The notes under the pieces: model-generated | What the model saw: the letters and a program-made list of their open reading frames with translations, nothing else | What the model was told of the DNA's origin: nothing | The model's database searches: none | In this document: piece after piece, positions 22,901 through 33,434 of the stretch | Layout of the letters: the number at the start of each line of letters is the position of its first letter | Position numbering within the stretch: the stretch's first letter is position 1 | Assembly: GCA_002189035.1 (NCBI GenBank) | Contig: CM007991.1 | Span: 992,001 to 1,056,000 of the forward strand | DNA from: Utricularia gibba | Lineage: Eukaryota > Streptophyta > Magnoliopsida > Lamiales > Lentibulariaceae | DNA: 64,000 bases | Reading direction: 5' to 3' | Position numbers and translations under genes: made by a program

Positions 22901-25039
22901 TGTGGACCTAACAGTAAACGATATCCTTCAGCATAGTGATCGACAAATAAAAAAATGCAGCTATTGGGGCGTACAATTTTACTCTCCCCGGTCATACTTG
23001 ATTCATCAATTGAAAGAGAGTGACCAGATACAACAACTCCATCTGCAGGTACCTGCAGCCAATAAAGCACAGTAGAAAAAACCAGACAACACATGACACA
23101 CCTCCTCCAACAAGCATATACATATCTAGACTATACCTGATCACCAATTTTCAGAGGAACAATATCCCCAACGACAATTTCAAATATAGAAACCTTTATT
23201 CTGCGTCCACATCTAACGACCTGTGAATAACAAGGAAATTATACACGGAGAAAAAGGAAGTGTAAAAAAAATTTGACAATCTTATACCCACCTCCATCTG
23301 TATATTTTGCTTTTCCTCATTCAGGTTTTGGAATTGAAGAGATTGTTTGTAATCACTCACAGCTACAGACAAACAACAACAGTGAGCATCATTAACAATC
23401 TGAAAAATACAAAAGGGGAATGATTCAAAATAGCAGCTATCATGATTTCAGCTAAAATAGGCTGAAATCATCATCAACACTAAGGGTATTTAAAATTTCA
23501 GTCCAAGTTCACAACCAGAATAATAATGCTAAGATTAGGATTTATTAAAGATTCGTGGAGTTAAAATTGCAGGTCCCTCAAACCTAGAGGCAACATTGGA
23601 ACTTATATAAGCATAATTCAACGCAAAGATGAGGCTATACCCGTAAAAAATATAACAATAAAAACAGCCAGGGCAATGCTTCCTCCATCATACCAGCCTT
23701 CTTTTATTCCCTGAAAATGGATAAATATTTTTAAAGAAAACCATGGCAAAATCATTTATCCACACTGCCCTTTTTTGGCTTGGGACATATACTCTTGGAC
23801 AACAAACCAAGATCCTAGGAACAAGGCAAAAACCTCAATAAATAAAAATGAATCAATGGAAATTATCCAGCATTGTTTTTCCTCTTACCTCAGTCTTAAT
23901 ACCTAGGGCTAAAGAAGCAGCTGCAGCCACCATCAAGATAATCAGAGTTGTATCCCGACATGCATCCCAGACAAAACTCTACAAATAAACCATGATAGAA
24001 CAAACTAAAACAATAAAAGATCCTCTTAATAATAATAAAAGAACTAGACTTTTATGATAATAAAGGTTACCAGGAAACTTTTTCCTTTCTTCCGTGGGTA
24101 TGTGTTTGATCCAAAACCAGACTTTCTCTTCAGGATGTCATCTTCATCACCTGGTATACCATTTTCCGCATTTGACTTAAGCTTCTCAGCTAGCCCTTTA
24201 ACCTGACGAAAAAAGCAGAAAGAATTGGATGAAACATGGAAAAACAGATGTAAATGTGGCAAAATGTGCACAAAGATACAGCTGCATTAAACTTGCCCCG
24301 CCACTTTGCTGCAAGAAAGAAAGATCATTCTCCTTGCACATGGAAACTAGGTCATCAGAACTGACACCAAAATCTCCAGTTGGCGTTGAGCTTGTTGGTA
24401 ATTTTGCGCTACCAGGAACTGTAATAAAATGTTCACAGTTCAATCATATCTAAAATGGTAAACAAGCGACAAACAACTAGAATAGACTACCACTTAAACC
24501 TTGCCCAGATGCAGCAGCTTGGAAAAGAAAAGCAGCCTACTCAAATTTCATTCATCATCAATCATCAATCATCAATAAATGATGCAAATGCATTTAAGAA
24601 AGAAAACTTTTAATGTATGTACCCGAATGACTTGAGCATGAGTTCTAATCTTGGCAATCAGCTGCCTCCTCTCTTCTTCCTTCTTCAAGTCCAGTGTATA
24701 TCGAAATCGCCTTGATGCATTCAACACCAATGCCGCTTGCTAAATGATTAAGCATAAAAAACGTTTAGGGTTTAGGAAACGCTTAGAAGTACAAGTCCAA
24801 AGCACGTTTGAATCATGAAGAGGAACCAACTCAAAAATCCAAAGTTAGACAGAATCTTTTACAGCTCTTTTAAATTCACTCACCCTCCACCTACGCAACC
24901 TATCAACTGGAGCACTTTTAGTTCTCGGGATGTCAAAGGGGCTAGAAGTTTCATCCTCGTCCTCTTCGTACCCTTGAATTCCAGCCTCCACATCGTTCTT
25001 GTGGCGTCTGTAAGGCGAGTGGCGAAAATCATCCTTCAT
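16909..25039 (-). CDS. Autoinhibited plasma-membrane-type Ca2+-ATPase (ACA8/9/10-like)
   Basis: P2B Ca2+ pump that exports cytosolic Ca2+ and is released from autoinhibition by calmodulin at its N-terminus. The coding sequence is in more than 30 short exons. It starts at 25039 ([14 protein letters not shown]). The RLRRWR segment followed by [20 protein letters not shown] is the calmodulin-binding autoinhibitory region of this group. Further motifs in order are SMTGESK, the channel motif [12 protein letters not shown], the phosphorylation site [37 protein letters not shown] and the C-terminal membrane helices with [12 protein letters not shown]. The exon structure matches the intron-rich ACA8/9/10 clade. 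After [14 protein letters not shown] the reading frame runs to a stop at 16909, longer than I expect. A GT at GRRG-K (about 17013) could instead be a donor for another exon. The gene otherwise looks intact. Confidence 0.9.
17124..17181 (-). repeat. Triplicated 15-base unit at a splice donor
   Basis: The unit gatataaacagtgca occurs at 17124-17138, 17142-17156 and 17167-17181 in the penultimate intron of the Ca2+-ATPase. On the gene strand, the used donor (ATCAG before GTGCACTG) is repeated almost exactly inside the intron. Confidence 0.85.
21760..22830. other. Long intron of the Ca2+-ATPase with possible TE remnant
   Basis: This intron, between the exons ending VADGYGSML and beginning [11 protein letters not shown], is about 1.07 kb, several times longer than the others in the gene. 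On the + strand an ATG at 22122 encodes [11 protein letters not shown], which recalls the MAPYE segment in integrase regions of Ty3/gypsy polyproteins. The frame is soon broken, so the assignment is weak. Confidence 0.3.
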
Positions 25040-28000
25040 TATGGATTATTCGCAAGAGAGACGGCACCTTTATCTACAGAAAAAAAAAGGAAGTTTGAGC
25101 AACATATTATTAAACTGGATCCATTCTGCAAGTTGTTTCATGCCATAGATAAACCTAAACACTCAAGAAATCCGTTGGACAAGCGGATTCACATCTCTTA
25201 CAACGAAAAAAAACCTCTGTCCTTGGAACCGAAGCAATTTGGTTAACTTTACACTCACACCAGGGTATCATTTCTAATACGGACACGCTACCACACATTG
25301 AGCATCATAAAACATCGGATCTATACGTTGTAATAGAGAGAAAAACATCATAAACTTGCACAGACAACAGAAAAATCACTAACAACAAGAAAGCTATTGA
25401 AATATTCTAGTTCATCACCAGATCGGCAACAACAAGAAAAAAAATGCTGCATCACCATAAGAACCATTTTCGCGATATCAAAACTACACCCACAGTGAAC
25501 CCCGTCCCCTTGTAACTACAACAAAAACCCTCACATACACAGAATCTCTCATTCCCCTGGACGGTATGCCGGCGTGAGAAGGCAACGACAACAGCACGCG
25601 AAGTTGCGAGAAAGATGGAGACTAGAGAGGAAGCCTCCAGGAAATTTCGCTCGAATCTTGTTTTTTCAAACTTCCCATATACTATTGATGTGGACTTTTA
25701 TCAAGTGAGAGCGCCCTTTTTAATACTTCAAATTAATACTCTTTCCTTATTTGGAAGCGAAGGGACAAGGACACACCTTATATATTGCATATGTTTGGTT
25801 GATGAAATTACATGTATTTAAAAATAGAATTTTAAAATGTAGTATATTTAGTTGATACATTTAAATAAAACCCGAAGCTTCACCAAGAAAGTTGATATAT
25901 TCAATCTCCACAATTCTACCACAAATTTCAACATTATATGGATTTTTTAAAAACCCAATTACTCCTTTTTATTTTATTTAAAATCAATTAATTTAATTTT
26001 TAATCTTAATAACAAAATACTGTCTAAAAAAATTAATTTCAGTACATCAACTTTATTTATACCCAAGTAAATTAAAACCATTTTATTTCATTCTCATTAA
26101 TCAAACATTGCTTATAATTCTATTTGAAATTTCCTAATCAATTCAAATTTAATATTTTCTGTCCTATTCTTTATTTTTGTTTTCATTTTTTTCCACGAAT
26201 ATAATTAGAAAATATACTCCACTACAAAATCGCAACATAAAGTGTATTTATAGGGCTACAAAACAAAACACGAAAAAAATACCAACATTTGCAAATATCA
26301 GTAACAATGGAGTGCATAATTCACTTCTACTATCACAAACTAGATATTCTAAACACGATTACCAAATACATGCATAAAACTTATTTACTAAATAAATTTT
26401 TGAATTCTATAACTCAGAAGAGAAAGAAATGTATTCCATCGGTTAAAAGAAAAAGAGAGAGAGAGAGAATGGAAGAAGAAGACTTGTCGGAATGAAACGC
26501 GAACAAACCTTACAGAGAAGAGTCTCTCTGGAGGCAGGGCAGGACTGCTGGAACCGCGGAGAGTTATACCCAAGGCTCACTCCTCCGTGACGAATGACGG
26601 CAGCGTGACGTCATGGGTAGGATGAAGGGAAGGTGGTGGGAAGCTTCGCCACCAGTCCATAATATCACTTTCAACTTCACATTTACACTCTTTTACTTTT
26701 TAATAAGCGTCTCCACAAGCTGTTCAATAAACTTTACAAGTACGAAATTGCAATATTTCAACTCTGTTTGGAACAGATTTTGTTATTGCATAAGCATTTC
26801 ATAGCCCTCCTCGTTATTGCTGTTGAAATTTAGGATTTGATGATATAAGTATACCAAAAACATATATTATATTAACAAAAATTAAATTTAATATATTAGT
26901 AATAATTTATAATTTTTTTATATATAATATTTCACTCTTAAATTAGTATTGTTTGTTTGAATAATTGTTGCACATCGATGAAAGGCGCCTTGGGGGGACA
27001 AGCAGCGGCATGCCTCCCCAAGTGTTAGAACTGCCTGCGAGGGAGTAGAGATCACACCACTTGCAGGTAGGTGCTGCTGCTGCACTTATTCATCCAATGA
27101 AGTAGGGTTTGATATTTGGGATGAGCAACTAATGACCTCTCTTTTCTGGTCCCATGCGCTGCTATGCTAAAGTAAACCGAGGATGGCGTAAGAGTGCATG
27201 CGATCGTGGACGGATGTGTGCCTAGAAAATATTACTTTTTCTTTAGACCCACTTTTTACAGTCAGTCAACCACTACACCCACCGCCCCCGCCGTGAAACC
27301 AATAAAAAAAAAAAGGCTCAAAGAAGCTTGAGGAATTTGTGGCATTATTGGACTACCAGAATCAATCATAAAATTATTTAAAAAATTTCATCCTAGGTTT
27401 TGTTTATGTACTCCCTCTATTTCATCATGGATGTGGAATATGGATGTGTTTTGAGCCTCCAGGTATTATTCAGAGTCTGGGCCATGGCCCAATTGACTTG
27501 AATAAACTGTAATGGGCCGCACCGTTAATCGAGCCCGGAGAGAGGGACGCCTAGGGGGTTACTTAGCCCATACATTTGGGCCTCTAATGCACGTGCCCCA
27601 TAACCAGGCGCGTGTACGGTGATCACCACTAATGATCTATCTATCTATCAGATCCGGTGATCCCTATCTATCCCCCCCCCCGCGGTGCAAAGCCTACCTG
27701 CCTGCCTGCCACGTGGCCAGTTAGACGAGGCCTTAATTCCATACACGCCAGGGCCGTGAGTTATTGTGGGGGTGATCTCTTTGAATGACAGGACTGTTGG
27801 GTTATTATTACTATCATGGTACCCGGCCCGACCCGGACGACAGAAATGTTGGTTTGGCCCACCCGTTTCGTGATATTAGGAATGGGTCTGGAGAAACATT
27901 TAAAACATGCCGTTTCAGTCTTAACTTCAACTGCGATTGTCCTTTGCCCAACCTCACACTTCACTCCATTATCACATCCCATTCGTGCGAACCAACTCTC

Positions 28001-28517
28001 ACACACGCACGCAACATCCATCCATCCATCCGGTTCTGCGCTGCCTGCTCCTACTTACTACACACCTTTCTTGTCTTCACAAAATGTAGAAAAATTTTGT
28101 TATTAATATGTGAAATAGAAAATAACTATTTTTCTAAATGACCCCTTTTTCACATCTGTTTCAATTTGAAGTAGATAAACACACGTGATGTGTGGTTCGA
28201 ATGAAAAGTAACAAATTTCAATATTTAAACACCCAAAATAGACATGCCATGAACCTTTAAGACAAGCGACAAGAGGGGGGTACATTAGTAATTTCTTGGT
28301 TTCAATTTTCACTGAATTTTTGGCTACATTTTTTCTCGTCTATTTTGCGCCAAAAATGCCGTGAAAATTGTGGCCTTCGTTCCCCACACACGACTTTCAA
28401 ACGCTAAACATGCTTATGACGACTAATTACCTAGTTAAACACACGGACTAGGCGGGTGGATCCATACCCGACCCGGATTATGCTACATAGAATCAACACT
28501 AGGGGAGCTTTTCCCTG
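25040..28517. other. Upstream region of Ca2+-ATPase and intergenic spacer
   Basis: The first 0.5-1.5 kb (up to about 26.6 kb) may hold 5' untranslated exons of the Ca2+-ATPase. A short GA run lies at about 26455-26468. The rest is AT-rich with short C runs (about 27670) and ATCT repeats (about 27636-27650). I see no gene. Confidence 0.5.
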
Positions 28518-29102
28518 TTAATAATAAAAGTCACGTGACGGCACCACATAATTATAAAGGGTCGGGTCACCGAATCCAGAGCCGGACCCGGAAGCGGGCG
28601 GCGCGTGGGCGTTGTGGACACCGTTCCAGATCTCCGTGAAAGCCCTGACGATAATTCCGTGGTAGTAGGGCGAATTGAGCTGCAGGAAGCAGTTGAGAAG
28701 CTCCTTCAGCTCCTCCTTGGTGTAAATCTCCCTTTCCAGAATCATCTGCAGCATCGACTGCCGGAAATCGAGGTACGGGTCGTCGGAATCCTTCTCCACC
28801 GCTACGCTGCCGCCGCCGATCTTGTTACCGAAGCCGCGCACGGTTCTCAGGCTGTGGACGTCGGAGTCGGTGTCCGACGAGTACCACCGCGTCGGAGTGT
28901 CCGTGTCCACCGCGGAGAACGTGGTGCGAGTGCCGTTGTCCCACGAGCTCGACGACGCGCAGTGTCGGCGCGACATCGATGAGCCCCGGCGGGGCCCCGG
29001 CTGGAACGCCGATGACGCCCGCGGGCGCCGGCAGCCGATCCCGCAGCCGAGGGCGGCCGCGAGCGTGCTCAGAATGCGCTTTTTCTTACTCCCGGCAGAC
29101 AT
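28518..29102 (-). CDS. Ovate family protein (OFP6/8-like transcriptional repressor)
   Basis: Plant-specific OFPs act in the nucleus as transcriptional repressors, often with TALE homeodomain partners, and shape organs. The single exon encodes about 194 residues from MSAGSKKKRIL. An upstream in-frame ATG at 29123 would add seven residues, but the MS-KKK start is typical of small OFPs. An N-terminal SKKKRIL basic stretch and GCGIGCRRP are followed by a low-complexity Ser/Asp-rich middle. The OVATE domain is at about residues 108-167 (VEKDSDDPYLDFRQSMLQMI, then LLNCFLQLNSPYYHGIIVRA). The coding region is much more GC-rich than its flanks, as is common for intronless OFP genes. The domain is complete. 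Confidence 0.92.
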   Translation of the reverse strand: MSAGSKKKRILSTLAAALGCGIGCRRPRASSAFQPGPRRGSSMSRRHCASSSSWDNGTRTTFSAVDTDTPTRWYSSDTDSDVHSLRTVRGFGNKIGGGSVAVEKDSDDPYLDFRQSMLQMILEREIYTKEELKELLNCFLQLNSPYYHGIIVRAFTEIWNGVHNAHAPPASGSGSGFGDPTLYNYVVPSRDFYY

Positions 29103-31321
29103 TTCCTCTCCCGCCGGCAGCAACTGTGTGTGTGTGTGTGTGGAGTGTGTGAAGAATGAAAAGGAACTCTAGCTTTTGTTTCCGTATGGGCACGCTGCAC
29201 TTCCGAGATGTAACCCTTGTCCTATATAAAATCATCCAGTCTCCAGTGGGCCCCCTTCATTTGTACGTAATAAAAATGAATAAAAATATGTGGATATTAG
29301 CACGAGTGAGAAAAACAAAAAAAAACAAACATATTTTCCAAATTACCGCAATTATTTTCTGAAAAAGGTATTACTTAAAACAAGATAGCAAGGCCGTACA
29401 GGACTTCCCTGGGCCCTACATTCGGGGCAGCCTGATTTTAATTAATTGGCCTGACACGGCTTAGGGTTCGGTTTAATAGCGATTTGACCCCCCAAATCCA
29501 AATCCGTCTTAAATAAAAGAAGATATCGCCAGATTTATAAAGATTCCCATGCCATAAATATGGGCCACGAACAAAGAGACGACGTCGTTTTGCACCAAAA
29601 TTGTTGGATTTAGTTAATTACCACATATTTTGTGGATAAATAAGTATGCGTGGTGTAGGGTCCCAGCCCGGGAGATGGAGATGGAGATGGAGCGGGGCAA
29701 TGATATCCGACAGCGGAATGCTTAGCCCTCAATTATTCTGCTCGTAGGGGGTTACATTTTCAATTCCGATGTCTTTGTTGTGATTGAGACCGAACCGTGC
29801 CGTGACATTGAACCAAGTACATTAATGAAGCTCCCAGCCACTCCTCTTTATAACTTAAGGCTTCCATTATTATCATCCTCCCATTTTTCTTTACTTACTT
29901 TTATAATATGATATACCGACTCGGAACGAGCATCGAAACTCATGGCAACAATTATGTGTACTAGTGCATCAGGCGTCATTAGGGATTAAATCGATGTATC
30001 TACTTATATGATATTAAGGGTGTAGTTTGTGCGACTTAATCAATAATTTTTATTTAATTCATAAGTAGAAGTTATTGTATAAGTAAATGTAAAATAAGTA
30101 AAAGTAATTTATTTGAAATTAAGTAACTTACTTTTTAAATAAATCATATTTTTCTCAACTTATGTGATAAATAGATAAAGTAATTAAAATTAAAATAAAT
30201 TAAAAATAAAGTAGAATTAAAAATTAAAGTAAAAATATTCTGTAAAACACTTAATTTTATTTTTACTTTAAGTCATAAATTATAAAATAATTCATACAGA
30301 CTATAAATGTTATGTTATTAATACTCAATTTAATGATTTTATATTTTCTTAAAATAATTTAATATGAGTATATTAAATTTTTAGAGTTATTATTATGGAA
30401 TTTCATTGTTCTCATGAAAATGTGATGTGCAATCATTTTATTCAATCTCATTCTCTATTTTATTCATAATATTTGCCTAGGATGCTTTCATACTTCTTCG
30501 GGTGGGGGCTCACACACTAGATAATAGCTATGCTCCTGGAGGAAGATATGAGAGACCACGCAATTTGGGCCTTCATGCACCTTGTTGTTGGGTAATGGGC
30601 TTTCTCTGCTCACAAAAGATATAGAACAGAAATATGATGTTATTTAGAGAGTTTTATGAAAATAATTTTTTTAAAAATGAGAATAAAAAATAGAAGTAAA
30701 CTGAAAAAAATGTTTTATATGTAGAAATTGAAAATTATTTTTAGAAATAAATTATAAAATGATTAATTTCTATTTTTTTAAGAATTAAAAATATGAAAGT
30801 TGTGCACATAACATTATGTTAACGGCATTGAAGGCAAGGCTGTTTCTGTCATTTAACAACAATCAAATCAGAAACGTTCGGGCATTGCGTTTCGAGATCT
30901 GTGTCCGCACCAATGTTGTAACATTATGCATTTAGATCGAGTATATATGATTTTTTAAATTGGAAATAACTATTTTTATAAATAATATTTTATACTTTAT
31001 GAAAAATAATTAAAAAATAATCAATCCAATCGTCGCGTTTGGATTCTGTCATAATAAAATACAGGAATATAATTTATTCTGATTTAGGTAAAATTTGTGC
31101 ATTTTTAGATCTAGAAGCTTAGGGTGTAATAATTATATGATTGTAATTATTCTACATCATGGAGTGCCAATGCAATTAATGCTTTTGGTAGATATGGTTG
31201 AAGTTGCTAGTTGACTTTCATGTGATCAAACATAACTTTGGGCACCTAACTAACCATAGTTAAAATTTACCCATGGATGATCATAAACTGACGTCATTTA
31301 TTCAGAAAAATGAGTTAATAA
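29103..31321. other. Intergenic spacer upstream of OFP gene
   Basis: A TG repeat at 29125-29142 lies in the presumed OFP leader, and a TATA-like tatata at 29223-29228 could be its promoter. A ggagat triplication lies at about 29672-29694. The remainder is AT-rich, and no gene was recognised. Confidence 0.5.
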
Positions 31322-31879
31322 TTATAAGTATTGATTTTTTTGTTTAAATATAAATGATTTATTCTTATAATTATATAGTTGGCGGTTGAAATTCTCCATG
31401 ACAAGTTCACCCCTGTCAGTGTCAAGGAAAAGACGGGAATACCCCGGATCAACGACGCCACCGATGCGTCTCTTCCAAGGTACCATCTTCACGCTTTGCT
31501 TACTCTTTGAAACAAAAGCTCTTTTCCGAGAAGTTATCTTGAATCCTACTGAAAACCCACCGCTTGAATCCACCTTTTTTTTTCCTACATTTGTAATGTA
31601 TACAACCGGTATCCAGACTACAATGGCAACGAATGCACATACAACCACGCAGAAGCAACGTTGAAAGTCTTTTTTTTTTTCTTTTTTTGTACAAGTAACT
31701 TCCGTTTCTTGAATGGTTTGAAGGTCTGAAGTTTCGCAAGACACGTTTTTCTCATCTGGGTTCTCTGTTTTGGTAAGGGTGAGGATTCGGGATGAGATCG
31801 TTGCGTTCGTTGATGGGTGACAATTGTTTTGTGGATTTACATTTCCATTGAAAGGAAGTGATTCTAGTGCTGTGTTCAT
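31322..31879 (-). CDS. Unknown single-pass membrane protein
   Basis: I do not recognise this protein. The uninterrupted frame gives 185 residues. The N-terminal 70 residues are polar and Thr/Asn-rich, ending in a basic stretch (KKEKKKDF). One strong hydrophobic segment follows at about residues 75-95 (VVVCAFVAIVVWIPVVYI). The C-terminal part is basic with many Lys/Arg (KITSRKRAFVSKSKQ; PWKRRIGG). This is the layout of a small type-II or tail-like membrane protein. It starts only 40 bases from the ATG of the divergent HVA22 gene, so leaders must overlap if both are real. The last ten or so residues, rich in Asn/Lys, may instead be intron or 3' sequence. The amino-acid composition looks coding, but homologues were not checked. 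Confidence 0.5.
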   Translation of the reverse strand: MNTALESLPFNGNVNPQNNCHPSTNATISSRILTLTKTENPDEKNVSCETSDLQTIQETEVTCTKKEKKKDFQRCFCVVVCAFVAIVVWIPVVYITNVGKKKVDSSGGFSVGFKITSRKRAFVSKSKQSVKMVPWKRRIGGVVDPGYSRLFLDTDRGELVMENFNRQLYNYKNKSFIFKQKNQYL

Positions 31880-31919
31880 ATTTGATTGATTTGTTCATGT
31901 AGGATAAGTTTTCGGGAAG

Positions 31920-33241
31920 ATGATTGAAGAAGCGATCACGAAGAGTTTGACGTATGCTCTCTGTGAAGGATACTAATGGTTTTAATCAACGCTTTTACTT
32001 CGTTATTTCGGATCTGATTCTCATTGTGCTTCTGGGTTTTGGTGTTAGACTGGTTCTGGGGTATGCTTACCCTGCATTCCGATGCTTTAAAAATGTAGAG
32101 AAAAACAGAGTCGAGATCCCCGAGCTTCGGTTCTGGTGTCAATATTGGTGAGTTTCTTACATCCCCCCACCCCTCCGCTAATTCTAGTTTACAGTGGTTT
32201 CAGTTGGTTGATTGCAGGATAACCGTTGCGGTGATCACCGTCTTCGAGACAGTCGGAGACATTCTGGTTTCGTGGTAAGATTTTCGAAACGTGATCTTTG
32301 TCTGTGGATGTTCATGCAGATACACTGGGTTGAAAAATCGCATCTTTCGTTGTCTGAAACGAAATGCCCTTCTGCGGCAGGGTGCCGATGTACGGTGAAT
32401 TGAAGCTCGCCCTTTTCATCTACTTGTGGTACCCAAGAACCAAGGTGACAGACACATCTCGTACCGCTGCTGGTTGATTTGCCGGGCCGGAGGATCAAGT
32501 GAACTGAAATGGGAAAATTGCAGGGAACAGGGCGGATATACGAGTCGGTTCTTAGGCCGTATGTGCTTAAACACGAGACGAGTATCGATCGGAGCTTGAT
32601 TGAGTTCAGAGAACGGGCCTGGGATCTGGCTGTCTACTACTGGGAAAACTGCACCGAGTTGGGATCCACCACAGTTCTCCATTGTTTGCAGTACGTTTCT
32701 GCTCAATCCTCCAGGCTTCTCCTTTCTCAGGTATGCAGATTTCCTTTCGTTTCTCCTGGTTGGATCAGTTGAGCAAAATCATTTGCAAGCTGATCCAAGT
32801 AAATTGAAAAAGAAGAAGAATCTTCGTGGGAATCGTTTGCAAAGCAAAATCATCTTTGCCTCGTGTCTTCAGCCTGAAGCAAAGCAAAAGCTACAGAGCA
32901 AAATGGAAATTGACCGGTTGTTTCCGTTTGTTATGCAGGAAGTGCCTAATGAGCAATCACTGGAAGTCGCGGCGCGATCGCCGACGAGCGCGTCATCGGG
33001 AGGAGTATCCCGGTGGTTCAAGAGGCGGGCGCCGGGATCCGGATCAACGCCTCGTCGTGAGCAAGCGACAAAATCGGAAGCGATAAAAGTTACGCTCCAG
33101 AAGCAGAAGCAGGTCATTCGCCCGGAAGATGTTCTGGTGTCGGACTCCGGCGTCTCCCCCAAATCCAGAGAAAAATTAGACCGTGATCACGACGTACTGA
33201 GCGCGAAGCTCCGACTACGGCGGTTCATAGATGGAGAATAG
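31920..33241 (+). CDS. HVA22-like (TB2/DP1/REEP family) protein
   Basis: HVA22/REEP proteins are ER-membrane proteins that shape tubules and limit vesicle traffic; several plant members respond to ABA or stress. Six exons join exactly in frame: 31920-31951, 32049-32147, 32218-32274, 32381-32444, 32524-32730 and 32939-33241, giving 253 residues. The first exon (MIEEAITKSLT) spliced to LVLGYAYPAFRCFKNVE matches the usual HVA22 i/j start. An unspliced alternative from 31954 would give a longer hydrophobic N-terminus. The TB2/DP1 core is complete: RFWCQYWITVAVITVFE, ILVSWVPMYGELKLALF, IYLWYPRTKGTGRIYES. A charged, Ser/Arg-rich C-terminal extension follows, as in the i/j subgroup. It diverges from the unknown membrane protein at 31322-31879. 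Confidence 0.88.
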
Positions 33242-33434
33242 TGAGTAGAGCGAAATTGAATCTGTGTCATTTTATGAAAATTGAATTGAATATAAATGCA
33301 TGCAAGGGGTGAAAAATTATAATTAAAATAAATATAGTCCAAATTAAATCTGAAAAAAAAAAAACAAAAAACAGAAGAGAACGACCCATGGAGATGCAAA
33401 GTGCAAAACCTGATCCCCTTGAGAAAACAAACAA

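Noticed and set aside
26995-27035. Imperfect inverted repeat (cttgggggg ... cctccccaag) that could be a microRNA hairpin
   Set aside because: The stem is only about nine base pairs and matches no plant microRNA family I know.
27030-27432. Stowaway-MITE-like words GAGGGAGTA (about 27039) and TACTCCCTCTATT (about 27410)
   Set aside because: The two words face the wrong way for terminal inverted repeats (they should read TACTCCCTC at the left and GAGGGAGTA at the right), and no TA-flanked hairpin was seen.
28605-28982. Plus-strand GC-rich frame opposite the OFP gene
   Set aside because: It is the shadow of the OVATE-domain gene, whose strand is fixed by the recognisable domain.
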